From Tupaia tana (lineage: Eukaryota; Chordata; Mammalia; Scandentia; Tupaiidae): DNA of 64,000 nt. A program made the translations under genes and the position numbers. Below are positions 10,453 to 20,792 of this stretch, one piece after another. The stretch covers positions 93,816,975 to 93,880,974 of the forward strand of contig JAKSZU010000002.1 in assembly GCA_026018925.1 (NCBI GenBank), read 5' to 3'. The notes below the pieces were generated by a model. That model searched no databases. It had not been told where the DNA came from and saw only the letters and a list, made by a program, of their open reading frames with translations. Position 1 is the stretch's first letter, and every line of letters starts with the position of its first letter.

Positions 10453-10671
10453 AAAACAAAAAAAAAAAAATCAACAGCAAAACCTCTAGGCATGTTTTTA
10501 ATAATAGTCATACAAAAATAGTTCAACATTTTAATCTGTACCTATTTAAACTTTCCTAATCTTAAAAAAAAATCACAAAGTTCCACAAGGAAGCAACTAT
10601 ATATCTTTTATTCTATGGAGGCAATGTTGCCATTTATATCTTGACAAAGTTGTCTGCCTTTTTCTTGCTTA
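9402..10671. other. Mostly unassigned DNA with a probable L2 tail
   Basis: At about 9580-9645 'tctagcatagtgctagg' and a following A/T-rich end resemble an L2 3' tail. The rest is A+T-rich and unassigned. The frame at 10288-10521 runs through the A-run and is not a gene. Confidence 0.4.
10422..10470. repeat. A-rich homopolymer tract
   Basis: About 30 consecutive A (10422-10451) followed by A-runs broken by single C. No retroelement body adjoins it on the left, so it may be an orphan tail or simple expansion. Confidence 0.9.
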
Positions 10672-10750
10672 TCAAATGTTGAGAAAAGTAGTAATTAGAT
10701 TCAACATATTTTCTATGCAAAAACGTGTCATGACTTTTCTGATGACCCAA
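10672..10750. mobile_element. Mariner-type MITE, copy 2
   Basis: The 79-bp element is flanked by TA on both sides (10670-10671 and 10751-10752). The right inverted repeat, read on the minus strand, is 'ttgggtcatcagaaaagtca'; the left one is decayed ('tcaaatgttgagaaaagtag'). It matches copies 1, 3 and 4 through the central 'ctatgcaaaa'. Confidence 0.75.
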
Positions 10751-10752
10751 TA

Positions 10753-11489
10753 CTATTCCAGGTTTAGCCTCTGCTCTTTAGCCTTACTGATGACTGACAG
10801 CGAATTCTGCAGTGAATTCTCATGATCCAACATATCTGTCTTCATGACTTAACTCTCCACACTGAGGTAAGCGACTAGTGATTTAGAACATCACAGGATG
10901 CCAGTATCAAGAATGTTACCATCTCCTTATGCAGTTAAAGGCACTGAAGTTAATGAGACCAGGGCTCAAAAACTGAGGGAGGCACAGAAGGTGAAAAACA
11001 AACAAACAAACAAACTGAGCAAAGGCATAGAGTCAGAAACAAAGAGATATCATGGGAAAAACATTGCCTAGTTAGGTTTATTTGGAGCAAAGGCACCATG
11101 AAAAAAGTCAAATTAGAGATAACTTTCAAGATGGGCAAGGCTATTGTGAAGGCAATGGAGTGCCTCTACCTTTCTGAAGGTAGAGGCCGTAATAAAACTT
11201 ACAACAGCAACATCTTCTCCATAAATAACCTGTACATTTAATGTAATAGTATTATAGACATCCTTTAAGTGCAATAAACGTATTGAGAAAGACAAAGCAA
11301 AAGACAGATTCTGTATAGAATCACCAGATAGATATTTGCAATAGAATAGAGATATATAAAGACCAAATAATAGCATTCAATGTTTTTTAAAAAAAGTGGG
11401 GGGGCTTCTAGTTACAGAATGGTAATTCTATATTTTATATGAAGTGGAAATAACTTTTTCATCACTTGAGCAAATATTTTTCAGAAACC
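10753..11489. other. Unassigned DNA
   Basis: Nothing recognised apart from a short (CAAA)n run near 11000-11012. The minus frames at 10950-11138 and 11113-11376 show no family features. Confidence 0.5.
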
Positions 11490-11499
11490 ATGATTATAT

Positions 11500-11769
11500 A
11501 TATATTTTTGTTTTGTTTTGTTTTGTTTTTTGAGAGTTTTTTTGCTATAGGGTGCGTGTGCTCACCAGAAAGACAGAGAAAGACAGAGAAACAGAAAGCA
11601 AGAAACTACACCCCAGGGGGGATGACCATGCTGCAATCCCTTCTCCTCCATTCTCCTCTTGGGATCTTGGGCATGCACGCACATGCGCCAGCACTAGGTC
11701 CGAGACTTGAACCACGGTCGACTACGTGGGAATCCAGCGACATAGTCATTACACAAACTGCTGGTTCCC
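11500..11769 (-). mobile_element. tRNA-derived SINE, A-young
   Basis: Minus-strand copy with a (TTTTG)n tail, 'ttttgctatagggtgcgtg', body and a head ending 'aaactgctggttccc'. It is flanked by 'atgattatat' at 11490-11499 and 11770-11779. A few bases are missing between 'catgcgcc' and 'aggtccgag'. Confidence 0.9.
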
Positions 11770-11779
11770 ATGATTATAT

Positions 11780-12107
11780 TTTTAAAAAGCAAGAACAAGA
11801 TATATAGAAAGTTTAAGTTTATATTATATCCTCTTTTCACTAAGAACTCACATTATAGATTTCTATTGGTTATTATCATTCTATATGTAATTTTTTATCA
11901 AACTATTATATCATACTAAGTAAAGAAGACTATTGCAGTTGCCTAGAAAAATTTACTGAGCACATTTTGGGTGTATGATTTCAAGGTTCTTACTGGGTAA
12001 TTTCTGAAAAATTAAAAAAACAGGGCAACTTACAGAGACATTAAGAGAATATACATGTTATCAATGTATTTTTTAAGGACTTAAATAATGAAACTGCAAA
12101 TATTTGA
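11780..12107. other. Unassigned A+T-rich DNA
   Basis: Unique-looking sequence with no repeat or exon signal. Confidence 0.5.
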
Positions 12108-12120
12108 TTTAGTCTTTGAG

Positions 12121-12366
12121 GTTTTTTTTTTTTTTTTTTTAATTTGTTATACAGTACATGTGCTCACCAGTAAGAGAGAATGAGCAAGTATGTTCTCCAA
12201 GGGAAATGACCACATTGCAATCTCTTCTCCTCCATTCTCTCAGGATTTTGGGCGCACATGCACATGCACCTGGCTTGTTTTTCAGGCTGCAAGATCCAGA
12301 ACTTGAATCACATAGTCTGCCATGTGGGATCCAGCTGCCTTAACCACCATACCACTGACTGGCCCC
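12121..12366 (-). mobile_element. tRNA-derived SINE, A-old
   Basis: Minus-strand copy with a T20 tail, diverged body and a head ending 'accactgactggcccc'. The duplication 'tttagtcttt' lies at 12108-12117 and 12369-12378. Confidence 0.85.
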
Positions 12367-12573
12367 AGTTTAGTCTTTATGGGTTTTAGAAAACAATTCC
12401 TAAAATAAATTTAACATGGTTCTACTCTCGCCCCATAAATAATAGGAAGAAATACTTCTCTAAAGGAAGAAAATAGAAAATGACCTCCCTTGAAATATTT
12501 AATAATGAAAACAAATCTGTAAATGTGAAGCTCACTTCTACAATAGAAATTACTGATAAAAAAGGTTAAGTTA

Positions 12574-12668
12574 CAGGAACTGCAGATGGAATAATGGTTA
12601 TGTCACTGGACTCTCACAGAGTTGACCGCAGTTTGAGTCCCAGACCTGATGACTTAAAACACACTGGG

Positions 12669-12709
<41 letters not shown>

Positions 12710-12849
12710 ATGCCCAAGATCCCAAGAAGAGATTGGAAAAGAAGGGATTGCAACTTGGCCATCCCCTGTGGGGGGCGATTTCTCACTTTCTGTCTCTGTC
12801 TCTCTCTGGAGAGTACATGTACGCTATAGTAAATCTCTCTCTCTAAAAC
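12574..12849 (+). mobile_element. tRNA-derived SINE with internal GT microsatellite
   Basis: Head 'actgcagatggaataatgg' and 'gcagtttgagtcccag', then a (TG)19 tract where other copies have the GC-rich arm, then the usual purine and CT tracts. It is flanked by 'aaaggttaagtta' at 12561-12573 and 12850-12862. Confidence 0.85.
12671..12708. repeat. (TG)19 microsatellite within a SINE
   Basis: An uninterrupted TG dinucleotide run at the position of the 'gcgcgtgtgcgtgcgtgc' arm, followed by 'catgcccaagatccc', which is SINE body. Confidence 0.97.
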
Positions 12850-12862
12850 AAAGGTTAAGTTA

Positions 12863-13419
12863 TAATTAACATCTTATGTTATATACAATTATCAATACTC
12901 AGAGAAAACTAAAGATTCACTCTTATTTTTATAAAAAGTATGATTTGGCTATGTTTTTTAAGGCACACAAAAAATTTAGTATTTAAAAGCACCACAAGTA
13001 AACCATTTATTGAATTTTCCCTTTAAAAAAACTCGTTTTAAGAGAAAATCTCTTAGAATGAGTAGTTTTACAAGTTTCACAGGAACAGCAAATACATCAA
13101 ATGTTCTCATCCTAGGTAATTACTTCTTTGCAAGGCCATGTGCATTCTTGCAATTTAGCTGAAAATTAAAGCACACATTACAAATAGAATTGGATAAATG
13201 GAAAATGGTTTTAAAAATCAGACAGAATGAATGAATACCTAAAAATGCTGACATACATCTAAACCACCTGAACTTGCTACTTTATAGACTGAGCTGGATT
13301 CTTTACAAATGCTTCTTTGCAAGAATTTAGGTCTGTGAACCTTGGTTCTGGCCAAATAAAATATTTTTAAAGAAATGGTTTAACCAGCTATTTTCAGTTC
13401 TGGATTGGTCAGATTGGTA
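12863..13419. other. Unassigned A+T-rich DNA
   Basis: No repeat family or exon is recognised. Confidence 0.5.
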
Positions 13420-14144
13420 TGACATCGCTCCTATCCACCCAACATTAACAAATTACTGGAGGAGGCAGACACTTAACAAATAATTGCAAAACAACACAGA
13501 AATGCGGTAATAGTGATATCCCTAGGATATCAGCTCACAGACAAAGGCCATTCAATGGATGTCTGGAGGTGGCCACATGGGGTCTCAGTTGAAAAGGAGA
13601 ATTAATGTGAAAGGAAAGAGAAAGAGTACAAGGGGGAGTGTGGCTAAAGGCAGATGTTGGAAAGGGCAGAGACAGCAAGAAGCTCAGGGTCAGTACAGTG
13701 GAGTTGAGAGTATTAGAATAGACTTGATGGAATGCAATGGCTGCTCCTGCCTCTAGGAGTGTGGTCTGTCCTGCTTGTGGACTGCCTGCCGGCTGTGAAA
13801 GGCTACTGTAGGACTGCAGAAGGGAAGTGATAACTGCAGATCTGCATCCTAAGTAGACTCTAGTGCCTGCCTATGCAACTGATGGAAACAATCCAGTTAG
13901 GAAACTGAATAGGAGAGTCGAAGTCAGGGATAAATAGGAAGAGAAAGGACAGCAAACTATTTTTAAAAAGGTATCGAGATGGATTCTAAAGCAGGGAAAA
14001 AGCTGAACACATGATACAATATTTGAAGATTTCTTCTTATTTGTATCTGCCAAAAGTATAGTTTTATGAACGGAAATACTACTGTAAAGCCACCTTGTTA
14101 TTTACAAGGACATCTAGGGAGATGTGAACACTATGGGTCAGTTA
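13420..14144 (+). other. Degenerate ancient dispersed repeat and unassigned DNA
   Basis: Text at 13455-13500 ('ctggaggaggcagacactta') and 13600-13720 ('gggcagagacagcaagaag') resembles the unnamed ancient repeat also seen near 5190 and 53590. A palindrome 'gatatccctaggatatc' lies at about 13516-13532. The rest is unassigned. Confidence 0.3.
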
Positions 14145-14158
14145 GAAGCTGTGTTTAT

Positions 14159-14424
14159 GGGCTGGCTCTGTAGCACAGCAGTAATGCACTGCTCAAGAGA
14201 CGTCATATCCCATTGGACAACCAAGGTTTGAATCCCCAGCCCAGACAGCATAAAACACGCAAGGCAAGTGCTGTAGTGCCCAAGATCAGACTGACAGCAG
14301 GCTGGAGGACCAGGGGCGAGGAATCATGTCATGGTCAGACCCTGTGGAGGGCGCTCCTTTCTGTTTCACTCTCACATGCACATGCACGGGCTCTATTATG
14401 AATAAAGATTTTTTTTTTATTTAT
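14159..14424 (+). mobile_element. tRNA-derived SINE, family B
   Basis: One of the clearest family B copies: 'gggctggctctgtagcacag' head, 'ggtttgaatcccca' as the B-box-like motif, and the tail 'ttatgaataaagatt'. Imperfect duplications flank it: 'agaagctgtgttta' (14145-14158) and 'agaaactatgtttg' (14425-14438). Confidence 0.8.
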
Positions 14425-14438
14425 AGAAACTATGTTTG

Positions 14439-14730
14439 TATTGGAATGTTCTCGGTGAATGGGCCATATACAGAAGACATGGGAGAACGACATCACAAAT
14501 AATCTGATGCTGCACAGTCCTAAGGGCTGAGTCTTAAAATACTTTAGCAGAGAATAGAACAAAACAAAGGGGGTTTTTGTTCTTGCCATTTGAAAACACG
14601 TCTTTCTTTACTTGAAACATAGCTATTTATTGCAACATTCCAAGAATTTAGTATTTTTTTATCACTTGCAAAAAGTTACCTGTTTCCTAAACCTTTCCAT
14701 ACTTCTTAAGGAAGAAAGAGAGAAGGAAAA

Positions 14731-14786
<56 letters not shown>

Positions 14787-15136
14787 GAAAGAAAGCGAGA
14801 AAGAAAGCGAAAGAAAGAGGAAAAGAAACCTGTACTTCCTTGCTCTTGGCCAATAACTCAGGAATGCCTGCGTTTATTTCCCTTGAGCCATCTGAATTGC
14901 TGATTGTATTTGCTTCATACTTTTTACCTAAACAGCCCTTAGCATTGCTATATAGATTTTAGTATTTTATTTTTGTTCCACCTCACCCTTAACATGTATC
15001 TTTACTGAAAGGTCATTTGTTTGTGAATGTTAACTTTCCTCAGAAAAGGTGGTTATTCTAGGACAATATATACAAATTAAGAAAAATGTCCAAGAAAATA
15101 ATTTGTATTTGCTTTGAATTGTTTTATACATTTTAA
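14439..15136. other. Unassigned DNA with a GAAA microsatellite
   Basis: Apart from the purine tract at 14706-14826 nothing is recognised. The long frames on both strands at 14612-14962 and 14662-14853 arise from the microsatellite. Confidence 0.5.
14706..14826. repeat. (GAAA)n purine tract
   Basis: GAAA tetranucleotide repeats with some GAGA and GCGA variants. All-purine tracts of this kind often mutate in length. Confidence 0.95.
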
Positions 15137-15375
15137 TTTTAAAAAAATTGTGCCAGAGTGCATATTCACTTGCCAGAGAGAGTCAGAAAGACAGAGGAGA
15201 GGTTTTCCCCTCAGTAGGGTTTGGTTACACTGTAATCCCTTCTGCATTTCTCTGTCCTGTTAGGATTTGGGGCACGCATGCACACTTTCCTAGTATGTTT
15301 TTCAAGCCACTGGGGCCAGGATTCAAACAGCGTAGTTGTCCATGTGGGATCTGGTTCCTTTCGACACTAGGCCAA
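15137..15375 (-). mobile_element. tRNA-derived SINE, A-old
   Basis: Minus-strand copy with 'gtgccagagtgcatattcac', 'gatttggggcacgcatgcac' and the head region 'ggccaggattcaaacagcg'. The head end is degraded. Confidence 0.75.
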
Positions 15376-15433
15376 GCATCCGACCAAATTATTCTATAAT
15401 TCTAACATGCTGTGGAAAGAATGTAACAATATA

Positions 15434-15707
15434 TGGGCCAGCAGTTAGCGTAATGGCTATGTCGCTGGACTCCCATGTAGTTGACTGCGGTTCGCGTCCT
15501 GGACCCCAGGTGGCTTAAAACTCACGCCAGGCGCGTGTGCGTACATGCCCAAGATCCCGAGAGGAGAATGGAGGAGAAGGGATTGTGGCGTAGCCATCAC
15601 CCCTGGGGGGTGATTTCTCGCTTTCTGTCTCTCTCTCTCTCTGTGTCTGGCGAGTGCACGCGCCCTATAGCAAAATCCTCTTAAAAAAAAAAAAAAGAAA
15701 AAAAAAA
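15434..15707 (+). mobile_element. tRNA-derived SINE, A-young, perfect 19-bp TSD
   Basis: Starts 'tgggccagcagttagcgtaa' and has the full body with A tail. It is bounded by an identical 19-bp duplication beginning 'gaaagaatgtaac' at 15415-15433 and 15708-15726. The perfect duplication points to a recent insertion. Confidence 0.95.
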
Positions 15708-15726
15708 GAAAGAATGTAACAATATA

Positions 15727-16637
15727 AACATTCTCCGTAATAATGGTGTATAGTCATATAATGCAAGTTTACTATGTCAAAAGCCAGCCCACATTTTTCT
15801 TTTCTGTTCCATATGTATGAAGCACAAGCTAATTTTTAGCTATGGAATTTATGATACTATTGGCAAAATTTTCAAATTTGTTATTAATTTTTGACAATTA
15901 TTTGAAAAACTAATACAAAATTTGAGACCCATTTTTCAAATAAAAAATGATCTAAAGCAATATTTTTCCGGTTAAACCAAGTGGAGTTTGTTTCAGAGGG
16001 CCTGAGTGGGGTAAAACAGTCTTAAACATTACAGAAGTTTCCGTTAACCTTTGCAAAACGACGTAAACAGTTCGGCTGATTGCATTGTTACATTTTCATA
16101 CATATGAAACTTTAGGTAATCATCCTTTCACCTTGAGCTGGCATTTAACAAATGGCTTCTTTACAAAGTGCACCAAAATACAATTTATTAATCTCTCAGA
16201 GAGTCAGTTTAGTACCTCGAGCTGCTAAAGAGTCCCCCTCATGTTTTCGTATTAAAGTCTCAACTGGAAATGAGTGATATCATGACCAAACTTAGTGGTC
16301 AGTAGTGTGGTCAGGTGACAGGAGAGTGAAAACAATGTGATTTGTTGTTAGAGCTTGTAGGATACCCAATGATTCTAGGTAATAGTAGTATTTTTTTTTT
16401 TTTTTTTTTCCTACCTTGTCAGTTAAGGTAGAAAAACCTCTGCAGAAGTATAACTGAGGGGTGGGTTTGTTCAGCCATTCTTCCTCTTTCAACCTGGCAA
16501 TTGCGATGGCTGGCATGGAAGACCCTCTCTGGGCACAGGCAGATTACTGGTTTCTGCTTTGTAGCACATAAGATTGTAGGGGAATGAATGAAACATGATT
16601 TTAGAAATAATCTTGTATTTGCTAGAATTTATGTTTT
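15727..16637. other. Unassigned DNA
   Basis: No repeat or exon is recognised. A run of about 19 T lies at 16391-16409. The minus frame at 16292-16516 crosses that T-run. Confidence 0.5.
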
Positions 16638-16653
16638 AAAAAAGTCATTTGTA

Positions 16654-16914
16654 GGGACCAGCAGTTAGCGTAATGGCTATGTCGCTGGACTCCCACGTAG
16701 TCGACCGCGGTTCGAGTCCCGGACCCGGTGGCTTAAACTCACGCCGGGCGCGTGTGCGTGCGTGCCCAAGATCCCGAGAGGAGAATGGAGGAGAAGGGAT
16801 TGCGGCGTGGCCATCCCCCCTGGGGGGTGATTTCCTGCTTTCTGTCTCTCTGTCTCTCTCTGTCTGTCTGGCGAGCGCACGCGCCCTATAGCAAAAACCT
16901 CTCCAAAAAAAAAA
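16654..16914 (+). mobile_element. tRNA-derived SINE, A-young, near-consensus copy
   Basis: The best reference copy here. Order: 'gggaccagcagttagcgtaa' (A-box-like), 'cgcggttcgagtcccgg' (B-box-like), GC arm 'gggcgcgtg' at 16746-16754, purine tract, C6/G6 hairpin near 16816-16828, CT tract, GC arm 'cacgcgccc' at 16878-16886, 'cctatagcaaaaacctctcc', A tail. A 16-bp duplication flanks it (16638-16653, repeated to 16930). The frames on both strands through it are not genes. Confidence 0.95.
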
Positions 16915-17078
16915 AAAAAAGTCATTTGTAAACTTTGGCTCTTTATTGTACTGTTTTACTGTTATGAGTAAAATTACCCATGACACAGTTAGCAATTAGC
17001 GCTGTGGTTGAGAACCACAGAACTGGATATTGTATTCTAAAATTAGACACTCCACCTAAACCTAAACAACAAATGTTC

Positions 17079-17148
17079 AAAAAAAAAAAAAAAAAAAAAA
17101 AACAGAAAAGAGAAGAAAAGGAAGGAAAAGGAAAAAGGAAAGAAGAAC
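17079..17148. repeat. A-run and purine-rich tract
   Basis: About 23 A followed by GAAAAG/GGAAAAGG-like repeats. It may be the tail of an unrecognised retroelement on its left. Confidence 0.85.
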
Positions 17149-17261
17149 TGAATGGGAGAGAGAACGTTGAACGGGCCAGAGCTAGAACAGTGATGGTAGA
17201 GATTAGATCATTCATAGCAATCTTTGTTCCAGGAACTTGGAATATGTAATATCAAAAAAAT

Positions 17262-17422
17262 TTTTTTAATTATTTTTTAACTTTAGTTATTTATTTACTT
17301 ATTTTAATTTGACTAGAGAAGGACAGAGAGAGAGAAAGAAAAAAATGAGAAAGCAAGCTGCTAGGTCCGGGATTCGAACTGCAGTCAGCCATGTGGGAGT
17401 CCAGCGTCCAGCTGGCCCCCAA
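17262..17422 (-). mobile_element. tRNA-derived SINE, A-short
   Basis: On the minus strand the tRNA-like head ('ggggccagctggacgctgga', 'gcagttcgaatcccgg') joins the CT-rich tract through 'cctagcagcttgctttctca', skipping the usual body. The T-rich side is the tail. Confidence 0.8.
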
Positions 17423-17461
17423 AGTCCTACAGTTGTTTATGTGTTTGACTTCAGGTAACGG

Positions 17462-17765
17462 ATTGGAATCTGAAACCAGACAGAACTGCGCTTGCATCTC
17501 AGCTTTGCCAGCTACTAGCAGTGTGAGATACCTGTACATTTAAGAACCAAGATAATAATAATAATAATAATAATAATAATGTTAAACACAATAATAGTAT
17601 GCCAGAACATATGATGATTAAAATAGCTTATTTTTAATGTATTACATTTGTTAAATGCTTTCTCTGTACTAGATAAGGGCTTTATATAAATGACTTCACG
17701 AACTCTCAAACGAGCCTTTGGGATGGGTCTAGTTCTTATCTCCATTTCACAGAAGAAACAGAAAT
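17462..17765. mobile_element. MIR: MIR fragments around an ATA microsatellite
   Basis: 17462-17525 resembles the MIR core in plus orientation ('ctttgccagctactagcagt'). 17640-17765 resembles MIR in minus orientation ('aaatgctttctctgtact', 'catttcacagaagaaac'). An ATA trinucleotide run lies at about 17549-17580. Confidence 0.5.
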
Positions 17766-18476
17766 AAGAAATAGTTATACATGAAAAGTAAGGGTGATGT
17801 ATGGAAACCATGATTCCTGAAATACAGATTCAATGAATGTTAAATATTTTGAGATTTAATCCAATAGCATAAGCAATGAGTAGTACTCCAGTGTAAGAGT
17901 ACTTAAGCCTGATGTAAATTATGCTGAATTTTCAAACTAACTGAACTTCAAATTAGTCACTTCATCTCAAGATAAACCAAACTAAGCGGCTAAGAATGAA
18001 AATTATGTGTTTAAAGGATTCTGAGAGTAAATAAAACTTGATAAAGTTTTATCTTCTTGAGATTAGTAATTCCACCATTTGTTCTTCAGTTGAGATATTT
18101 ATGTACCTCACAGTCAAGTGGGAGATTTGGCAATCTTCTAATTAACTGATGTTATAACAGACAAGTAGGACGATGTAACTCACACAGTAAAATAAAATAG
18201 ATTGGCCTAAATAATTAATTTTAGAGGTCAAGAGATGCTAAGCAAGGTCTTACTCAGCTGACATGAATAAAGGAATTGTTTAAATCCCCTTTGTGTCACT
18301 AGAACAATTTTCAGACCTCTAAATGACAGTTTAAGAGTATTTCACCACTGATCTCATCTTCTGTCAGTGTGAATTTGAACCTGAACACAACTGATAAACC
18401 GCTTTGTGATACCACAGAGAAGACTTGAGCAAAGACTTGAGCAAAGACTTGGTTCCTCTTTCTGCAGAAGATCCTT
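17766..18476. other. Unassigned A+T-rich DNA with a small tandem repeat
   Basis: Nothing larger is recognised. At about 18420-18452 the 13-base unit 'agacttgagcaaa' occurs twice and begins a third time. Confidence 0.5.
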
Positions 18477-18494
18477 AAAGGTGGCACAAATCTA

Positions 18495-18759
18495 GGGACC
18501 AGCAGTTAGCGTAATGGCTATGTCGTTGGACTCCCATGTAGTCGACCACGGTTCACATCCCAGACCCAGTGGCTTAAACTCACGCCGGGCGCGTGTGTGT
18601 GCATGCGTGCCCCAAATCCCAAGAGGAGAATGGAGGAGAAGGGATTGCGGCATGACCATCCCCCTTGGGGGGTGATTTCTCGCTTTCTGTCTCTCTGTCT
18701 CTCTCTGTGTGGCAAGCACACGTGCCCTATGGCAAAAACCTCTCCAAAAAAAAAAAAAA
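18495..18759 (+). mobile_element. tRNA-derived SINE, A-young, perfect 18-bp TSD
   Basis: Starts 'gggaccagcagttagcgtaa'. It is bounded by an identical 18-bp sequence containing 'ggtggcacaaatcta' at 18477-18494 and 18760-18777. Several CpG sites have changed ('cacgtgccc' in the right arm), but the structure is complete. Confidence 0.95.
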
Positions 18760-18777
18760 AAAGGTGGCACAAATCTA

Positions 18778-19183
18778 AAATTCAAAAGGACACACCTGAT
18801 GTCAGCCTTAATAGCTACTGAACATTTTTGACCATTTAGGTACCATCTTATCTCTAGCTTTCCCCAGGAGCCATCTTTGTAAGTTTGGCCAAAACTATAT
18901 TAGAATGAGTGCCTTTTGGCACTTACAATAAAACATCAATCTGGTGATGATACTGTATTATTGTTTATTTTATTCTGCCTTTTTAATTACAAGAAATGTT
19001 AAGAAAACATTAGTGTATTTCCAAATTTTCATAAAACGTTTATTTACCTTTCCCTATTTAAACACCTATCAACATGTTTATGTAATGCCTGGAGAATTTT
19101 CTAATAGTTATAACATAAACAGAAATGAAAATATTTAAGTACATCATTTTTAGAGGTTACTTACATACTTGAGGGATTTTTAA
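18778..19183. other. Unassigned A+T-rich DNA
   Basis: No repeat or exon is recognised. The 64-codon frame at 18944-19138 is A+T-driven. Confidence 0.5.
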
Positions 19184-19436
19184 ATTTTATTTAAGTTTTT
19201 TGCCATAGGGTGGGTGTGCTTGCTGGAGAATGAGATAGAGACAGAGAGGGAAAGTGAGAAATCACCCAGTGGGGGGGGGATGGCAATGCTGCAATTCCTT
19301 CTCCTCCGTTCTCCTTTCAGGATTTGGGGCATGCATGTACACACGCCTGTCATGATTTTTCAAGCCACAGGGACTCAAACTGCAATTAGCCAGGTGGGAC
19401 TGCAGCACCTTAACCACCACGCAACCTGTTGGCCTC
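19184..19436 (-). mobile_element. tRNA-derived SINE, A-old
   Basis: Minus-strand copy with 'ttttttgccatagggtgggt', a G9 run in the hairpin position near 19272, and the head end 'accacgcaacctgttggcc'. Confidence 0.85.
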
Positions 19437-19574
19437 CATATTTGAATTTTAAAACAAAGAATAATTTTATTCTGAAAATACTGACTTGATTACAAGTTGA
19501 GTGGAAATCAATCACAAATAGCAATGAATACATTTTTTAAAAAGCATTTAATTTTTCTGAGAAGCTCTTTAATA

Positions 19575-19695
19575 AAAATTGTATATATTTAAAGTGTACA
19601 ATTTGATGTTTTGATATTTATTATGAAATAATATCCATAACCAAGTTAATTAACATGGCCATTTGCCAATTATACATTGATCAAGTTGAAAAAAA
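19575..19695 (-). mobile_element. L1M: L1M-type LINE 3' UTR fragment
   Basis: 'aaagtgtacaatttgatgtt' and 'gttaattaacatggccat' match the antisense text of old L1M 3' ends as I remember them. Confidence 0.6.
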
Positions 19696-20436
19696 GGAAC
19701 CCCTTTATTAAAACAACATAACAGGTGAAAGCTATGACTAATAAAATGGCTCAAAATGTAAACACCAATGCAAAATTATAGCAAATAAATTAGTGTCTTA
19801 AAACTTCTGTTTTGTATTAATCCTCTTATTTTTTTAATCAAATATCTCTTTATTATGTCTGCTTTGTTTATTTTTTAAATAAGTCTAATAAATTTTATTG
19901 TAATTTCTTCCAAATTTTCTGATTCTGGAATTCATCTTCAATTAGTTTGTTTTACCACTCTTAGCTGCTTTCTTTGCATATTTTAAAGAACATGTTCTTC
20001 CAGGAATAAATCTAGATTTTGTATTCTAAATTTCAGCACAAGCCACCGAAGTAAACAGAGTTGTGATCCACCATATTTGATTCTACAACTATTCTACATA
20101 GCCCTTTCCCCCTCCCTGCCCTGCATTCCCTTCCTCCTTCCACAGTTCAGATGGTTGATGGGTAAAATCAAACGTGTAAGTGAACAGCCTGAATGACTAG
20201 TAAAAAACAACCATCCTGTTAGAGCTGCAGATCAAAACTCTCTGAAATACTGTTTCACAAGGAAAAGGTCACTCAATGATTCTTGAGTGGAATGAAATCA
20301 CAAGACTAAACCTGTCTTGACTTTCATGTGATTTACCTGATTTATGACTTAACCATTTTACAAAATGAATTAAAACAGTATGACCTCAGCTTCACAGTGA
20401 TGAACGTGGCATAAGGAAGTAGGAAATTATACCATG
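19696..20436. other. Unassigned DNA
   Basis: No repeat or exon is recognised. There is a short C/T-rich stretch near 20105-20145. Confidence 0.5.
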
Positions 20437-20672
20437 GGGGCACCAAACAGTGGCACGGTGGTAAAATGCTACATTCAGGGAAGCAGTCCTAAGTGAAATG
20501 GTTCCCAGTTCAAGTCAGACACCTCCCTGAGAATGTTGGCATGTGCTTGCCCATGAGCCAGGTCTGGGTGAAGGCTAGGAGGAGATCACAGCAGTAAGAC
20601 CACGTTGGGGTTGTTATCTCCCTCTTTCTGTCTCCCTTGCTACTGGAAGAAATACATTTTAAAATATTAAAA
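20437..20672 (+). mobile_element. tRNA-derived SINE, family B
   Basis: Head 'caaacagtggcacggtggta', 'cccagttcaagtcagac' as a B-box-like motif, body 'ggaggagatcacagcagtaa', CT tract and 'gaagaaatacatttt' tail. Confidence 0.75.
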
Positions 20673-20792
20673 TAAGAATGAGTTTCAGAGAAAGTGGGAG
20701 TGGAACGGGGAGGTGGGGCTTCAGCAGCATCTACAAAGTATAAGAAAATCAATTATTTTCTGTGAGCTTAAAAAATCATAATGAAAAATTTG

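Noticed and set aside
13516..13532. Palindrome 'gatatccctaggatatc'
   Set aside because: An isolated 7+3+7 palindrome; palindromes of this size occur by chance at this window length.
14706..14826. Regular GAAA array considered as a CRISPR-like or satellite array
   Set aside because: Pure 4-bp microsatellite without spacers; the host is a mammal.
16700..16720. B-box-like motif suggesting a true tRNA gene
   Set aside because: The head does not close into a full tRNA cloverleaf with an acceptor stem, and it recurs as a SINE head throughout the window.
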